Assembly (NCBI RefSeq): GCF_001556045.1
Contig: NZ_LSIC01000101.1
Span: 110,193-174,192, forward strand
Direction: 5' to 3'
Length of the DNA stretch: 64,000 bases
From: Bradyrhizobium sp. CCH5-F6
GTDB taxonomy: Bacteria > Pseudomonadota > Alphaproteobacteria > Rhizobiales > Xanthobacteraceae
Of the stretch, positions 40,597-51,175 are shown piece after piece. A program made the position numbers and the translations under genes. The notes under the pieces are model-generated. The model had not been told where the DNA came from, made no database searches, and worked only from the letters and a program-made list of their open reading frames with translations. Each line of letters starts with the position of its first letter. The stretch's first letter is position 1.

Positions 40597-41310
40597 ATGA
40601 CGGATATTGGTGCACAAGCCGGTGGCAGGCGCGCGAAAAATGGGCACGAAACCTTGGCGGCAAGCCCCGGCATGACGCTCGCGGAAAGCCTGCGGCTGAA
40701 GCTCGAAGGGGCAATCGCGGCAGGGCACCTCGAGCCGGGCAGCCGGCTCGACGAGCAGGAGATCGCCCAGCGCTTCGGCGTCTCGCGCACGCCCGTGCGG
40801 GAGGCATTCCGCCTGATGGCCGCCAACAATCTGGTCGAGCTGCGCGGGCGGCAGGGCGCGACGGTCCGCAGCATCAAGGCGCAGGCGTTGATCGAGATGT
40901 TCCAGGTCATGGCGGAGCTCGAAGGGCTCTGCGCGCGGCTCGCCGCCCGGCGCGTCTCGCAGGCGTGGGGCATAGAAATTGGCGAGATTCACCAACGTCT
41001 TGTAGCAGCTGGCCAAACCGGAGACATCGACGTCTTCTACGACGTCAATCAGGAATTCCACGAGGCGATCTACGAGGCTTCGCGCAACGCCTTTCTGGCG
41101 GACCAGACCCGCAAGCTGCGCAATCAGGTGGCTGCCTATCGCCGCAGGGTGACGCGGATGCCGAACCGGATCGCAGATACCATTCGCGAGCACGAGGCGA
41201 TCATGCAGGCGATCCTGGCCCATGATCCGGAGCGGGCGCACAGCGCCATGCGGGACCACGTCAATTTGCTCGGCGACAACCTCCTGGACTTCCTCGCCGC
41301 CTTCGAATGA
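40597..41310 (+). CDS. GntR-family (FCD) transcriptional regulator
   Basis: 237 residues: N-terminal winged helix (about 25-95, LDEQEIAQRFGVSRTPVREAFRLMAANNLVE) and C-terminal FCD effector domain with the metal-binding pattern DVNQEFHEAIYEASRN and REHEAIMQAILAHD. FCD regulators usually sense small organic acids. ATG 40597 has GGAG seven bases upstream. Sits between the two arms of the catabolic cluster and probably controls both. Confidence 0.9.
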   Translation: MTDIGAQAGGRRAKNGHETLAASPGMTLAESLRLKLEGAIAAGHLEPGSRLDEQEIAQRFGVSRTPVREAFRLMAANNLVELRGRQGATVRSIKAQALIEMFQVMAELEGLCARLAARRVSQAWGIEIGEIHQRLVAAGQTGDIDVFYDVNQEFHEAIYEASRNAFLADQTRKLRNQVAAYRRRVTRMPNRIADTIREHEAIMQAILAHDPERAHSAMRDHVNLLGDNLLDFLAAFE

Positions 41311-41346
41311 ACGCTGCCGGGCGTTTGGTATGCAAATTGCTAGACT

Positions 41347-41356
41347 TTGTATATCT
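41347..41356. promoter_or_regulatory. TTGTATA motif, copy 3 (before the SDR gene)
   Basis: TTGTATATCT lies 22 bases before the SDR GTG start, similar to TTGTATACAT before the regulator gene. A second related half-site (GGTATGCAAA) lies just upstream. Candidate GntR operator for the plus-strand arm. Confidence 0.45.
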
Positions 41357-41378
41357 AGCTGCATCCTGGAGGCCCGGA

Positions 41379-42158
41379 GTGGACCTGAAGCTGACGAACA
41401 AGACCGCCTTGATCACCGGCGCGTCGAAAGGAATTGGACTGGCCGTGGCCGAACTTTTCGCCGCGGAGGGGTGTCACCTGCATCTCGCCGCCCGCAACGG
41501 CGAAGCCATGCTCCAGGCCAAGCGGGATCTGGAGGCGCGCTTTGGCGTGAAGATCATCGTCCATGCGCTCGATCTATCCAGCACGGCCGCGATGGAGAAG
41601 CTCGCAGCCGAAGTTGGGGACATCGACATCCTCGTCAACAATGCCGGCGACATCCCGGCCGGCTCGCTGGAGATTCTCGACGACGCAGCCTGGCGGCGCG
41701 GCTTCGATCTCAAGGTGTTCGGCTACATCACGCTGTCGCGACTCTATTATCCGCGCATGAAGGGCAGGGATGGCGTCATCATCAACATCATCGGCAATTC
41801 CGGCGAGAACTGGGACGCGAGCTACATCGCGGGCTCGACCGGCAATGCGGCGCTGATGTCCTTCACCAAGGCGCTCGGCGGCCGCAGCCTCGATCACGGC
41901 GTGCGCGTCGTCGCGGTCAATCCAGGACCGGTCGCGACCGACCGCATGCTCAAGATCATGAAGCGCAAGGCGATCGACATGCTCGGCGACGAAAGCCGTT
42001 GGCAGGAGCTGTTCGACAAATATCCGGGCAAGCGCCCGGCCACCTCGGAGGAGGTTGCCGATCTCGTTGCGTTCCTGTCCTCGCCGCGGTCCGGCTACAT
42101 CACCGGCACGGTGGTGACGATCGACGGCGGGATTGCCGCACGCGGCTCGGTGATCTGA
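41379..42158 (+). CDS. Short-chain dehydrogenase/reductase family protein with atypical active site
   Basis: 259 residues with a Rossmann N-terminus (TGASKGIG, 13-20) and NNAGDIP. The usual YxxxK is replaced: the segment aligned to it reads GSTGN before AALMSFTKALGG, so Tyr and Lys of the catalytic triad appear to be Gly and Asn, although a Tyr lies three residues earlier. Known active SDRs with such a change are few. GTG 41379 has GGAGG six bases upstream. It starts the plus-strand catabolic arm with the next three genes. Confidence 0.85.
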   Translation: MDLKLTNKTALITGASKGIGLAVAELFAAEGCHLHLAARNGEAMLQAKRDLEARFGVKIIVHALDLSSTAAMEKLAAEVGDIDILVNNAGDIPAGSLEILDDAAWRRGFDLKVFGYITLSRLYYPRMKGRDGVIINIIGNSGENWDASYIAGSTGNAALMSFTKALGGRSLDHGVRVVAVNPGPVATDRMLKIMKRKAIDMLGDESRWQELFDKYPGKRPATSEEVADLVAFLSSPRSGYITGTVVTIDGGIAARGSVI

Positions 42159-42165
42159 GGCGCCG

Positions 42166-43311
42166 ATGTCTGGAGCGCAATCGGCGGCGCTGGTCCGCAA
42201 CCGCTATTTCGACGAGCTCTCGGCGACGCCGGGACTCTACTGGCTCGGCCAGAACACCAATCATATCGAGAGCCATCCCGCCGTGCGCGAGGCGATGCTG
42301 CGCTCGATCGAAGCTGGCGAGTTCAATGCCTACGCCCCGCCGCTCGGCTTCGAGGCGCTGCGTGCCGCGATCGTCGCCGATCTCGGCACGCCTGGCGCGG
42401 AGGCGCTCGTGACCGAGGGCGGCGTCAACGCGCTGGCGATGATCTGTCGCGCGCGATGCAAGCCCGGTACGACGCTGGTGACGACCGATCCGACCTGGAA
42501 ATGGCCGTGCCTGTTCGCGCGCCAGCAGGGCGCCGAGGTGATCGAGATCCCGATCTACGATCCGGCCTGCAACTATCGCCTGACGCCGGAGGCATTGAAG
42601 GCGAATGTCGACGAACGCACGGCGATCATCTATCTCGTCGATCCCAACAATCCGCTCGGCATTCGCTACACGCGTGAGGAGATCGAACGCTTTGCGGCGA
42701 TCGCGCGCGACTGCGGCGCACTGCTGGTGCACGACTGCACCTACCGCGATTTTGCCGACGGGCATACGCCTGCGCTCCACGTGGCGCCGCAAGGCTCGGT
42801 GGTTTCGACCAGCTTTTCGAAATGGCTTGGTCTTGCAGGCTTGCGGATCGGTGCGCTGGTCGCTGCGCCTGAGCTGTTCGAGGAGCTGGCGCAGACCTCC
42901 ACCAGCGTACTCGGCGCGAGCGTCATCGCCCAGCGCGCGGCGCAGGCGGGCCTCTCCGTCAAGGCCGAGTGGATGAAGAAGGTTCGCAGCACCGACCGGG
43001 CCAACAAGGCGATGATCCAGGAGGCGGCTGCCGCGATCGATGGACTGGCGTTGCCGATCATGCCCTCGCACGGAAACTTCCTGGTGCTGGAAACCAACGC
43101 GGCCGGCATCCGCCCTGAGGCGCTGGTCGAATGCTTTCGCCGGCAGGGCATCATGATCCGCCAGGGCACCTATCACACGCAGCGCTTCGGCGACCGCTTC
43201 GTCAAGATCAGCACCTCCGTGCCGCAAGCCTGGGTAGAAAAGCTCTGCAATTTGCTGCCGGACATGGTGGCGCAGGCGCGCACGCTCAACGACCTGCCGC
43301 CGCAATTCTAG
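42166..43311 (+). CDS. PLP-dependent aminotransferase, class I/II
   Basis: 381 residues of fold type I: substrate region YWLGQNTNHI, PNNPLG (about 160-164) with the conserved Asn, HDCTYRDF with the Asp that contacts the PLP ring, and Lys219 in TSFSKWLGLAGLRIG as the Schiff-base residue. Converts an amino acid or amine to the keto compound, or the reverse. It starts seven bases after the SDR stop; ATG at 42166 is preceded by a poor ribosome site. Confidence 0.88.
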   Translation: MSGAQSAALVRNRYFDELSATPGLYWLGQNTNHIESHPAVREAMLRSIEAGEFNAYAPPLGFEALRAAIVADLGTPGAEALVTEGGVNALAMICRARCKPGTTLVTTDPTWKWPCLFARQQGAEVIEIPIYDPACNYRLTPEALKANVDERTAIIYLVDPNNPLGIRYTREEIERFAAIARDCGALLVHDCTYRDFADGHTPALHVAPQGSVVSTSFSKWLGLAGLRIGALVAAPELFEELAQTSTSVLGASVIAQRAAQAGLSVKAEWMKKVRSTDRANKAMIQEAAAAIDGLALPIMPSHGNFLVLETNAAGIRPEALVECFRRQGIMIRQGTYHTQRFGDRFVKISTSVPQAWVEKLCNLLPDMVAQARTLNDLPPQF

Positions 43312-43313
43312 GG

Positions 43314-44204
43314 ATGATGCCGATGACGATGATCACGACAAAAGACGGTGTGAAGCTCCATGTGGAGGAGGCGGGCGAGGGCACGCCGATACTCTTCATC
43401 CACGAGTTCGGCGGCAATCACGCCAGCTGGGAGCCGCAGCTGCGCTATTTCAGCTGGCGCCATCGCTGCGTCACCTACGCCGCGCGCGGCTATCCGCCAT
43501 CGGACGTGCCTAATGATGTCGAATCCTATTCGCAGGCGATTGCCGCGGACGATGCGGTCGCCGTGCTCGATGCGCTCGGAATCGACAAGGCGCATGTCGT
43601 CGGTCTTTCCATGGGCGGCTTCTGCACCGTGCATTTCGGCCTGCGCACGCCGGAGCGCGCCCTGTCGCTCACGGTGGCCGGTGCCGGCTATGGCTGCGAG
43701 AAGGAGTTCGAAGAGTATTTTCGCGGCGTGTCGCTCGAAGTCGCCGACAATTTCGAGAATCAGGGTGCGAAGGAGTTCTCCAAGGTCTATGCGCTCGGCG
43801 CGAGCCGGGTGCAGTTCCAGAACAAGGATCCGCGCGGCTGGCAAGAATTCGCCGATCGCCTCGCCACCCATTCCGATCGCGGCGCCGCCAACACCATGCG
43901 CGGGGTGCAGGCGCGCCGACCGTCGTTCTACGACCTCGAAAATGGCCTGAAGACGATGATGGTGCCCACACTGGTGATCGTCGGCGACGAGGATGATCAC
44001 TGTCTCCAGCCCGGCATCTTTCTGAAGAAGACCATCCCGGCCTGCGGCCTCTCGGTCTTCCCCAAGACCGGCCACACGCTCAATTTGGAAGAGCCGGCCG
44101 CGTTCAATGCGCTGCTCGCCGAATTCATCGCTCAGGTCGAGGCGGGACGCTGGCTGCCGCGCGATCCGCGCGCGCTGCCGGGCCAGATCATGCGCACGAA
44201 GTAG
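43314..44204 (+). CDS. Alpha/beta hydrolase
   Basis: About 296 residues with HEFGGNHASW (oxyanion region), nucleophile elbow GLSMGG (Ser), Asp in IVGDEDDHC and His in KTGHTLN: a complete alpha/beta hydrolase triad. Acts on an ester, amide or ring-opened intermediate. Several in-frame ATGs lie at 43314, 43317, 43323 and 43329; 43323 is spaced best from AGGG but the difference is three residues. It lies two bases after the aminotransferase stop. Confidence 0.85.
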   Translation: MMPMTMITTKDGVKLHVEEAGEGTPILFIHEFGGNHASWEPQLRYFSWRHRCVTYAARGYPPSDVPNDVESYSQAIAADDAVAVLDALGIDKAHVVGLSMGGFCTVHFGLRTPERALSLTVAGAGYGCEKEFEEYFRGVSLEVADNFENQGAKEFSKVYALGASRVQFQNKDPRGWQEFADRLATHSDRGAANTMRGVQARRPSFYDLENGLKTMMVPTLVIVGDEDDHCLQPGIFLKKTIPACGLSVFPKTGHTLNLEEPAAFNALLAEFIAQVEAGRWLPRDPRALPGQIMRTK

Positions 44205-44211
44205 CTGATCG

Positions 44212-45456
<1,245 letters not shown>

Positions 45457-45493
45457 AACGTCGTCCAAGATCCGCGTTGCGCTCCAGCCCAGG

Positions 45494-46030
45494 TCAATTC
45501 ATCATCGCGAGCATCGGTCGCTGGCTTTCGCTGGACTCGATGATGCCGGGGAGATCGGGCGCCTGGCTGGCGATCATGGCCGACATCTGCCAGAACAGGT
45601 GGGCGAGGCGTGAGAACACCAGCCGCTCCCGCTGGGCGGCAAGGGTGCCATCGGGGATCGTCACGGTTTCCAGGCCGACGATCTTCTTGGAGTCCGGCCA
45701 TATCGTCATCGACTGCGCGATCACCGAATAGCAGTTTGGGGCATCTTCGCTCTCGTCGGGTGCGGGTGGCAAGCCAGGATATTGCACGGGCGCTGCATAG
45801 AACTTGTAGGCGCCGTAGCCGAGCTGCAGCAGGATCTTTTCGGAGACGGCCGCTTCGGCGGCGAAGGACACCAGCCGCGCTTCGCTCAGCAGATCCGGTT
45901 CGATCGCGCTGAGGTCTCGGCCGCGCAGCGCCGAGCAGAAGGCGAGTTCACGATTGTGCTCGCGCAGCAGATTGGCGAGCGGTTTCTGCTGCTGCACGGT
46001 GTCGGTGAGAAGGATGATGGTTTTCAGCAT
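45494..46030 (-). CDS. Hypothetical protein, formyltransferase-like in part
   Basis: 178 residues, no membrane helix. The order LREHNRELAFCSALRGRDLSAIEP, LVSFAAEAAVSEKILLQLGYGAYKFY and APVQYPGLPPAPDE vaguely resembles formyltransferase-fold proteins, but no catalytic motif is clear. It is the third gene of a minus-strand run with a glycosyltransferase-like protein and a HAD-domain protein next to the flagellin genes. A role in surface or flagellin modification is inference only. Confidence 0.6.
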   Translation of the reverse strand: MLKTIILLTDTVQQQKPLANLLREHNRELAFCSALRGRDLSAIEPDLLSEARLVSFAAEAAVSEKILLQLGYGAYKFYAAPVQYPGLPPAPDESEDAPNCYSVIAQSMTIWPDSKKIVGLETVTIPDGTLAAQRERLVFSRLAHLFWQMSAMIASQAPDLPGIIESSESQRPMLAMMN

Positions 46031-46042
46031 CTGGGATGTCCG

Positions 46043-47425
46043 TCAGGGGAATAAATGGCGCGCGGTCATGACCGCGTCCTCGGAGGCATGGGCGGCGAAG
46101 AAATCATTGGCGATGCGCTGTCCCGGAGCGATCTCCAGGATACGGTAGCGGGCCTGTGCTGCGGCCTCGCGCGCGGCGCCGACGTCGTCCTGCCAGGCGC
46201 AGAGCGATAGCTCGAGCCGGCCGTAGCCGCCGCAATCGGCAGCATAGGCGCCGGTGACGGCCTCCACGGCCGCGGCAATCGCGCCCGCATCACTGGCCGA
46301 GATGTCGCGCAGGATCACGGCGATGCCTTTGCCGGTCTCAGCTTTCGAGGTCATCACCATGAAGGCGTCGCGGGCGCCCGTGCGTCCGGCGCGACGGGCC
46401 GCGCGCACCATGCCAGCAAAGCCGGGATCGGGACCGAGCTCCAACGTCGTGGTCTGCTGGTCATGCAGGATCGTCGCGCGCATCGCGCCGAGGTCGCCCT
46501 TCAGAGTGTGATAGGAGCGCGGCAGCCATACGGTGTCGAGCGGCACCTGTGACGAGGTCAGGCTCCAGGCTTGGTCGAGCAGATAGCCCTCCCAGATTGC
46601 AGGATGGCAGGCGGCGAGCTGTTGCCACGTGCGGAGCAACTGTTCCGCGCGACCTGTGCGGCCGAGATAGAGCGTGCGCGCGGACATCTCCCAGCGATTC
46701 CATTTGTGGAGAGCGACGTCGCAGCCGAGGAATGACGGCAGCAGCGGTGCCTCGCGCAGCACGGCGCCAGCTTCGACAAACAGCAGGGGCTCGCGATATT
46801 TGTTCCACATCCGCATCATGAACTCCGCCTTCTCGAAGCAAAGAAGGCGGTCGCTGAGCTGGGTCTCGATTGCTTCGATATGGCAGTCGAGCCGCAAGCG
46901 GTCGATCGACTGGCGGAGGCGGAGAGACGAGGTCTCGTCGGCGCCGCGCGGATGGCAGGAGACGATGCGCGGCCGGAGGGCGGAGGCATCTGCCGCGGTG
47001 AGGAACTTCGACCAGCCGATGCCGCCCCACCACATCTCGTGCGGACCGTCCGCGCCGCAGGGGCCGACGGTGCCGAACTCGGTCAGCTTGGACTTGAGAA
47101 AGTCGAAGCCGGGATTTTCGCTGAAGGGAATGACGACGGCGCAGCCCGGGTTGAGCGAGCGGTAGAACAGCTCGGCCGCAGCTCCGCTCGGCGGCTCCCT
47201 GAGGATGACGACACCGTTCCGCCGACCGTTGCCGACGTCGTCGAGCACCGGCGCACCGTACTGGCTGACCAGCCGGCCCAGGCGCTCGCGCTGGGCCGGG
47301 CCGAGCCTCAGGCCGCCGGATTGCAGCAGCCGATCAAGGTTCGCGTGCGTCTCGTCCGTCAATTCCGTGCCCCTCACGTCGCCAGCCCTGGACTTCAACG
47401 TCCCAGGCGGCGCGATCAGGCGCAC
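46043..47425 (-). CDS. Glycosyltransferase-like protein (uncertain family)
   Basis: 460 residues with no recognised domain. Segments such as LLFVEAGAVLREAPLLPSFL, GCDVALHKWNRWEMSARTLY and AIWEGYLLDQAWSL resemble nucleotide-sugar-dependent transferases that handle a cell-surface substrate. GTG 47425 shares a base with the upstream stop (TAGTG); an internal start near residue 21 is possible. Placed between a HAD-domain protein and a small protein, beside flagellin. A glycosyl transfer role is a weak inference. Confidence 0.6.
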   Translation of the reverse strand: MRLIAPPGTLKSRAGDVRGTELTDETHANLDRLLQSGGLRLGPAQRERLGRLVSQYGAPVLDDVGNGRRNGVVILREPPSGAAAELFYRSLNPGCAVVIPFSENPGFDFLKSKLTEFGTVGPCGADGPHEMWWGGIGWSKFLTAADASALRPRIVSCHPRGADETSSLRLRQSIDRLRLDCHIEAIETQLSDRLLCFEKAEFMMRMWNKYREPLLFVEAGAVLREAPLLPSFLGCDVALHKWNRWEMSARTLYLGRTGRAEQLLRTWQQLAACHPAIWEGYLLDQAWSLTSSQVPLDTVWLPRSYHTLKGDLGAMRATILHDQQTTTLELGPDPGFAGMVRAARRAGRTGARDAFMVMTSKAETGKGIAVILRDISASDAGAIAAAVEAVTGAYAADCGGYGRLELSLCAWQDDVGAAREAAAQARYRILEIAPGQRIANDFFAAHASEDAVMTARHLFP

Positions 47426-49839
47426 TATTTGAAGCTGGAGCCGAGCGGCGTGATCGCGACGGAGTAGACCGCGATGGCCGTCGTCATCGGAGCGACCGGA
47501 ATCAGCAGGCAGCCATCGTCACTCTCGGTGCGATAATGCGCGCCGTTCCGCTGCAGGCCGGCATAGACGAGGCTATCGTCCGCGAGGCCGACGACATCCT
47601 GGCTCTCGGAAGCGCTGCGAACGTCGTCGCCTTGCTGCACGGTCACGCCATGGAGAAGGCCGTCGGGCGCGAATTTCGCCAGCGGCAGCGCGATCATGGC
47701 GATGCCCATGGTGCGCGACAGGGGAATGCGCAGGCGCAGCTCGCCGAGCCCGGTGCGATAAACGGTCACGCTCTCCAGCATCACATCGCTCCCCGTGCGG
47801 AACAGGCCGACCTGAACCGGGCCGCAGGGCCGTTCCTCAAAGACGTCAGCCGGCAGGCGGTTGGCGCCGAACAGCACATAGAGATAGCCATAGGAGGGTG
47901 ACAGGTCGGCAAAGCTGCCGGCGAGCCACATCGGCGGTGCGGCCGCAGTACAGGCGGCAGAGAGGCCGCGGGCGGTGATCTGGTCGCGTACGAACCGCTG
48001 GTCGAGCAGCGGTGCGAGCGCGTGGGTACCGAGATTGACGTCGTGCTTCAACGTGCCGAGCAGTGCCAGCTCGTCATCGTCGGGCAGCAACAGCAATCGC
48101 GCCAGCGTCGCGGCGCACCAGCGCGCGGCGACATCGGGCGCGGCATGGAGATCGAGAACATAGTCGCGCGCGGCGTCGCCTGCGCTCTGCGCGAAAGCCT
48201 GCACGCCGGCCTGGATCTCAGCGGCAAGCGCAATTTGCTCCGGGGGACGCGGATTGATCTCGCGCAGCACCGCGCCGCCGTCGTAATCTCGAACCGAACC
48301 ATCGGCGGAGCAGCAGACCTGCTCCAGCAGGGCCACATTGCGGATCAGCATGCGCTTGACATGCGGTGTGACAACGAGGTCGGAGACGAAGCCCTCCGCG
48401 CTGTCCTGCTCGGCGAGATCGTCGAAGGCGTCGTCGAGCGACATCAGATAGGCGCCGTGGATGCGGATATCGATGCCTTCCAGGTCGAAGATTCGGCGCA
48501 GTGCCTTCTGCACGCTGCCGGAATAGCCGAGATCGACGAGGACGAGATCGGTACAGTCGTCGAGGCCGGGGATGACCTGGCGGAGATAGACGAGCAGCCG
48601 GGCCCGCAGGCCGGCGGCGAGCGCAACGATTTCAGCCGGATCCATCAATACGGGAAGCGCCTCGGCGAGCTCTTCGCCGGAGGCGATACCGCCGGGGCGG
48701 GTAGCAAAGAATGCCGCGACCCTGGGCGGCATGATCTTCACCATATCGCGGAAGGTCGGCGCGTCGATCCTGAAGACCTTGCCGAGGAGATCGACCAGCG
48801 GCTGCATCGTGTCTGCCGAGGCGATCAGGCTGACCCTGCGGTTGATCTCGACATAGGCCGACGACAACTCGTGCAGGTCCTGCCAGATCCGGTACGACAG
48901 GAAGCCGTCGCGGCCGAGGAAGCCGAGAGCGACTTTCCGGCCGTGGCCTGCGATCTGTTCGCACCGCCTTGCGACAAAGGCGTCGAATGCCGCTAGCACC
49001 GGGCCAAGCACGGTGACACCGAGATTGAAGGCCGGCGAACTCTCGGCGCTACGCGCGGCGACCATGCGCCGCAAGGTGCGCGCGCCGTGGTCGAGCCGCG
49101 ACGGCACTCCCTGGCACAGCAGCTCGAACATCGCCGTCTCGCGCTGGAACTTCGATGCGAGCTGGGCCGTGGCTTGCGGATAGTAACGTGGACGAATGCC
49201 GTGGCGCTTGGCGCCCTTGATGTCGGCCCTGTCATTGTCGCCGACGTGAAAGGAGGCGCCGGCGTCGATGCCCTCGCAAGCGAGGTATTTTGCGAACAGC
49301 AAGTCGCTCTTGCTGCTGCCGTGGTCGCAGGAGGCGTAGAGAAAGTCCCAGGTCAGTCCGGGGTGGCAGGCTCGCAGCAGTCGCGCCAGCCGGTCGGAAT
49401 CCCAATAGGTGTCGGAGATGAAACCGACGCGGTGGCCGGCGCTGACCATGTCCATGTATTGCCGAAGCATGTCTGGATTGGCGCGGCAGAGATCGAGCTC
49501 CGCAGCGAACTCTGATTCGACCAGGAAGCTCAGGTCGCGGCGCGTGAGGCCGAACAGGTTGAACGGAAAACAGGAATAGATCTCGTCGATGTGAACTTCG
49601 CTCGTGCCGCGCTTGTCCTTGGCGGTCCTGCGCGCTCGCGCTTCGGCCTGAATGCGATGCTGAACGAAACTCGCAGAAACATTCGGACGACTTCTTGAAA
49701 TATCGGATAGCTCGTAAGTCCTTTCAAATACGCCATCCGGCGTGGTGCAGGCACGAAGCAGAAATGTATCGAAAACATCGAACGACCAAGCAGAAACAGT
49801 TTGCGCGCGGCGCTCTGCGCCCGCCGTAGCGACAGTCAT
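47425..49839 (-). CDS. HAD-domain protein with large C-terminal region
   Basis: 804 residues. The N-terminal 220 form a HAD phosphatase-like domain: FDVFDT (Asp21 nucleophile; the residue two places later is Phe, as in some haloacid-dehalogenase relatives), GFISDTYW (motif II), SSKSDLLF (motif III Lys) and HVGDNDRADI (motif IV). The rest is not recognised but may act on sugars; such HAD-led proteins occur in glycan and flagellin-modification loci. ATG 49839 has AGGA eight bases upstream; TTG 49857 is less likely. Divergent from the sigma factor and flagellin genes. Confidence 0.75.
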   Translation of the reverse strand: MTVATAGAERRAQTVSAWSFDVFDTFLLRACTTPDGVFERTYELSDISRSRPNVSASFVQHRIQAEARARRTAKDKRGTSEVHIDEIYSCFPFNLFGLTRRDLSFLVESEFAAELDLCRANPDMLRQYMDMVSAGHRVGFISDTYWDSDRLARLLRACHPGLTWDFLYASCDHGSSKSDLLFAKYLACEGIDAGASFHVGDNDRADIKGAKRHGIRPRYYPQATAQLASKFQRETAMFELLCQGVPSRLDHGARTLRRMVAARSAESSPAFNLGVTVLGPVLAAFDAFVARRCEQIAGHGRKVALGFLGRDGFLSYRIWQDLHELSSAYVEINRRVSLIASADTMQPLVDLLGKVFRIDAPTFRDMVKIMPPRVAAFFATRPGGIASGEELAEALPVLMDPAEIVALAAGLRARLLVYLRQVIPGLDDCTDLVLVDLGYSGSVQKALRRIFDLEGIDIRIHGAYLMSLDDAFDDLAEQDSAEGFVSDLVVTPHVKRMLIRNVALLEQVCCSADGSVRDYDGGAVLREINPRPPEQIALAAEIQAGVQAFAQSAGDAARDYVLDLHAAPDVAARWCAATLARLLLLPDDDELALLGTLKHDVNLGTHALAPLLDQRFVRDQITARGLSAACTAAAPPMWLAGSFADLSPSYGYLYVLFGANRLPADVFEERPCGPVQVGLFRTGSDVMLESVTVYRTGLGELRLRIPLSRTMGIAMIALPLAKFAPDGLLHGVTVQQGDDVRSASESQDVVGLADDSLVYAGLQRNGAHYRTESDDGCLLIPVAPMTTAIAVYSVAITPLGSSFK

Positions 49840-50351
49840 GCCAAGATTCCTCGCCAATCTGAGCGATTAACGTGCGCATGCGCGAGGTCAGGCGCGACGA
49901 CGGCGAAAAAAGTACATGCACGATTCAAATTCGCACTCGTTGCGACTGACAGAATGAAAAAAATCGCTAGGTTCAAACAGGTGATTCGGAAAAAACTGCC
50001 GAGTGCGGAAGTCGTCCCGCATTGGTTCACACGCGGAAACAATTGCTGCTTCATGCGCGGCACGCGTGTCGCGTTCGATCATCTAGTGCCGCGTAATGTC
50101 AGCGTTTTCTCCCGGATGCATCTTTTCAGGATGGATGATCAGTCATGGCGCGAGACGATGGGACGATTGCAGGTTCGGCGCGCGCGTGTTGCGCATCCTC
50201 GGCAATTATTGCCCGATGCTCGGCAAAAGATACCTGGTAACGTCTTGAAAAAACACAAAAATTCGCCGCCTGAATTGTTCGCGACCTGCGTTCAACGCCT
50301 GGAAGCCATGTGGCATGTGCGCCGCCGGCATAGCGGGTTGGAGATTGCGGG
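49840..50351. other. Intergenic region before the sigma factor gene
   Basis: About 510 bases with no supported gene; a 184-residue frame here has no family features and runs through the promoter area. It includes an AT-rich segment (49900-50000) and the inverted repeat at 50201-50213. Holds the divergent promoters of the HAD gene and the sigma factor gene. Confidence 0.5.
50201..50213. repeat. Short palindrome GGCAATTATTGCC
   Basis: Perfect inverted repeat GGCAAT-T-ATTGCC, 139 bases before the sigma factor start. Could be an operator; no partner copy recognised elsewhere in the window. Confidence 0.35.
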
Positions 50352-51032
50352 ATGAGTTACGCTGCTGATGTCTGGGCTCCCGCCGGGGCCGCGATCACGA
50401 CGACGGTGCCCCCTGACGAAACCGTTCCGCTCGCGCCAGACAGCGTTCCGGTCGCAGACAACGTGGTCTTCGATGAGGACAGCGAGCTCCTGGACAGACT
50501 CGCGGCAGACGATGAGGCTGCGTTCCGCATGCTGGTCGAGCGTCATATCGATCGCGCCTATGCGATAGCCCTACGCATCGTCGGCAATGCGGCGGATGCC
50601 GAGGACGTCGTGCAGGACACCATGCTCAAGATCTGGAGCCATCGCGGACGCTGGCAGCACGGCCGCGCCAAATTCTCGACCTGGCTCTATCGTGTCGTCT
50701 CCAATGGCTGCATCGATCTGCGCCGCAAGCCGCGCACCGAGAATGTCGAGACGGTGCCGGAAGTCGCCGATGGTCAGCCCGACGCCGCAAGTGTCATCGA
50801 GCGCAACGAATTGAACGGCATGCTGGAGCTCGCGATGGAACGCCTGCCCGAGCAGCAGCGCATTGCGGTGATCCTGTCCTACCATGAGAGCATGAGCAAC
50901 GGCGAGATCGCCCAGGTGATGGACACCACGGTGGCCGCGGTGGAGTCCCTGCTCAAGCGCGGCCGCCAGCAGCTTCGCCAGCTCCTGCGCAAGCACGAGC
51001 ACGACATCCGAACCGCGTTTACCGACTGCTAA
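50352..51032 (+). CDS. ECF-type RNA polymerase sigma factor
   Basis: 226 residues with sigma-70 region 2 (about 50-120, AYAIALRIVGNAADAEDVVQDTMLKIW) and region 4 (about 155-210, MERLPEQQRIAVILSYHESMSNGEIAQVMDTTVAAVESLLKRGRQQL); region 3 is absent, which is the ECF layout. GGAG lies eight bases before ATG 50352. It lies 143 bases before the flagellin gene and no anti-sigma gene is adjacent. The likely role is to drive this flagellar cluster, in place of FliA. Confidence 0.88.
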   Translation: MSYAADVWAPAGAAITTTVPPDETVPLAPDSVPVADNVVFDEDSELLDRLAADDEAAFRMLVERHIDRAYAIALRIVGNAADAEDVVQDTMLKIWSHRGRWQHGRAKFSTWLYRVVSNGCIDLRRKPRTENVETVPEVADGQPDAASVIERNELNGMLELAMERLPEQQRIAVILSYHESMSNGEIAQVMDTTVAAVESLLKRGRQQLRQLLRKHEHDIRTAFTDC

Positions 51033-51092
51033 CCATAAAACCGGCCCCTCCAAGGTTTCGCGCCTGATTTGCCTTCGCTCCGTCGTTTGAGC

Positions 51093-51118
51093 GAACGGAC
51101 GGGGCTGCGGTCCGCGTC
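51093..51118 (+). promoter_or_regulatory. Possible ECF-type promoter before flagellin
   Basis: GAAC at 51093-51096 and CGTC at 51115-51118, separated by 18 bases, resemble ECF -35 (GAAC) and -10 (CGTC) elements. Placed 58 bases before the flagellin start. Weak evidence on its own. Confidence 0.3.
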
Positions 51119-51175
51119 GTCGTAAGTCGATCTCCACGAAGCGGCACGCCGTGCCCGTCAATACAGGAGCTTTCA

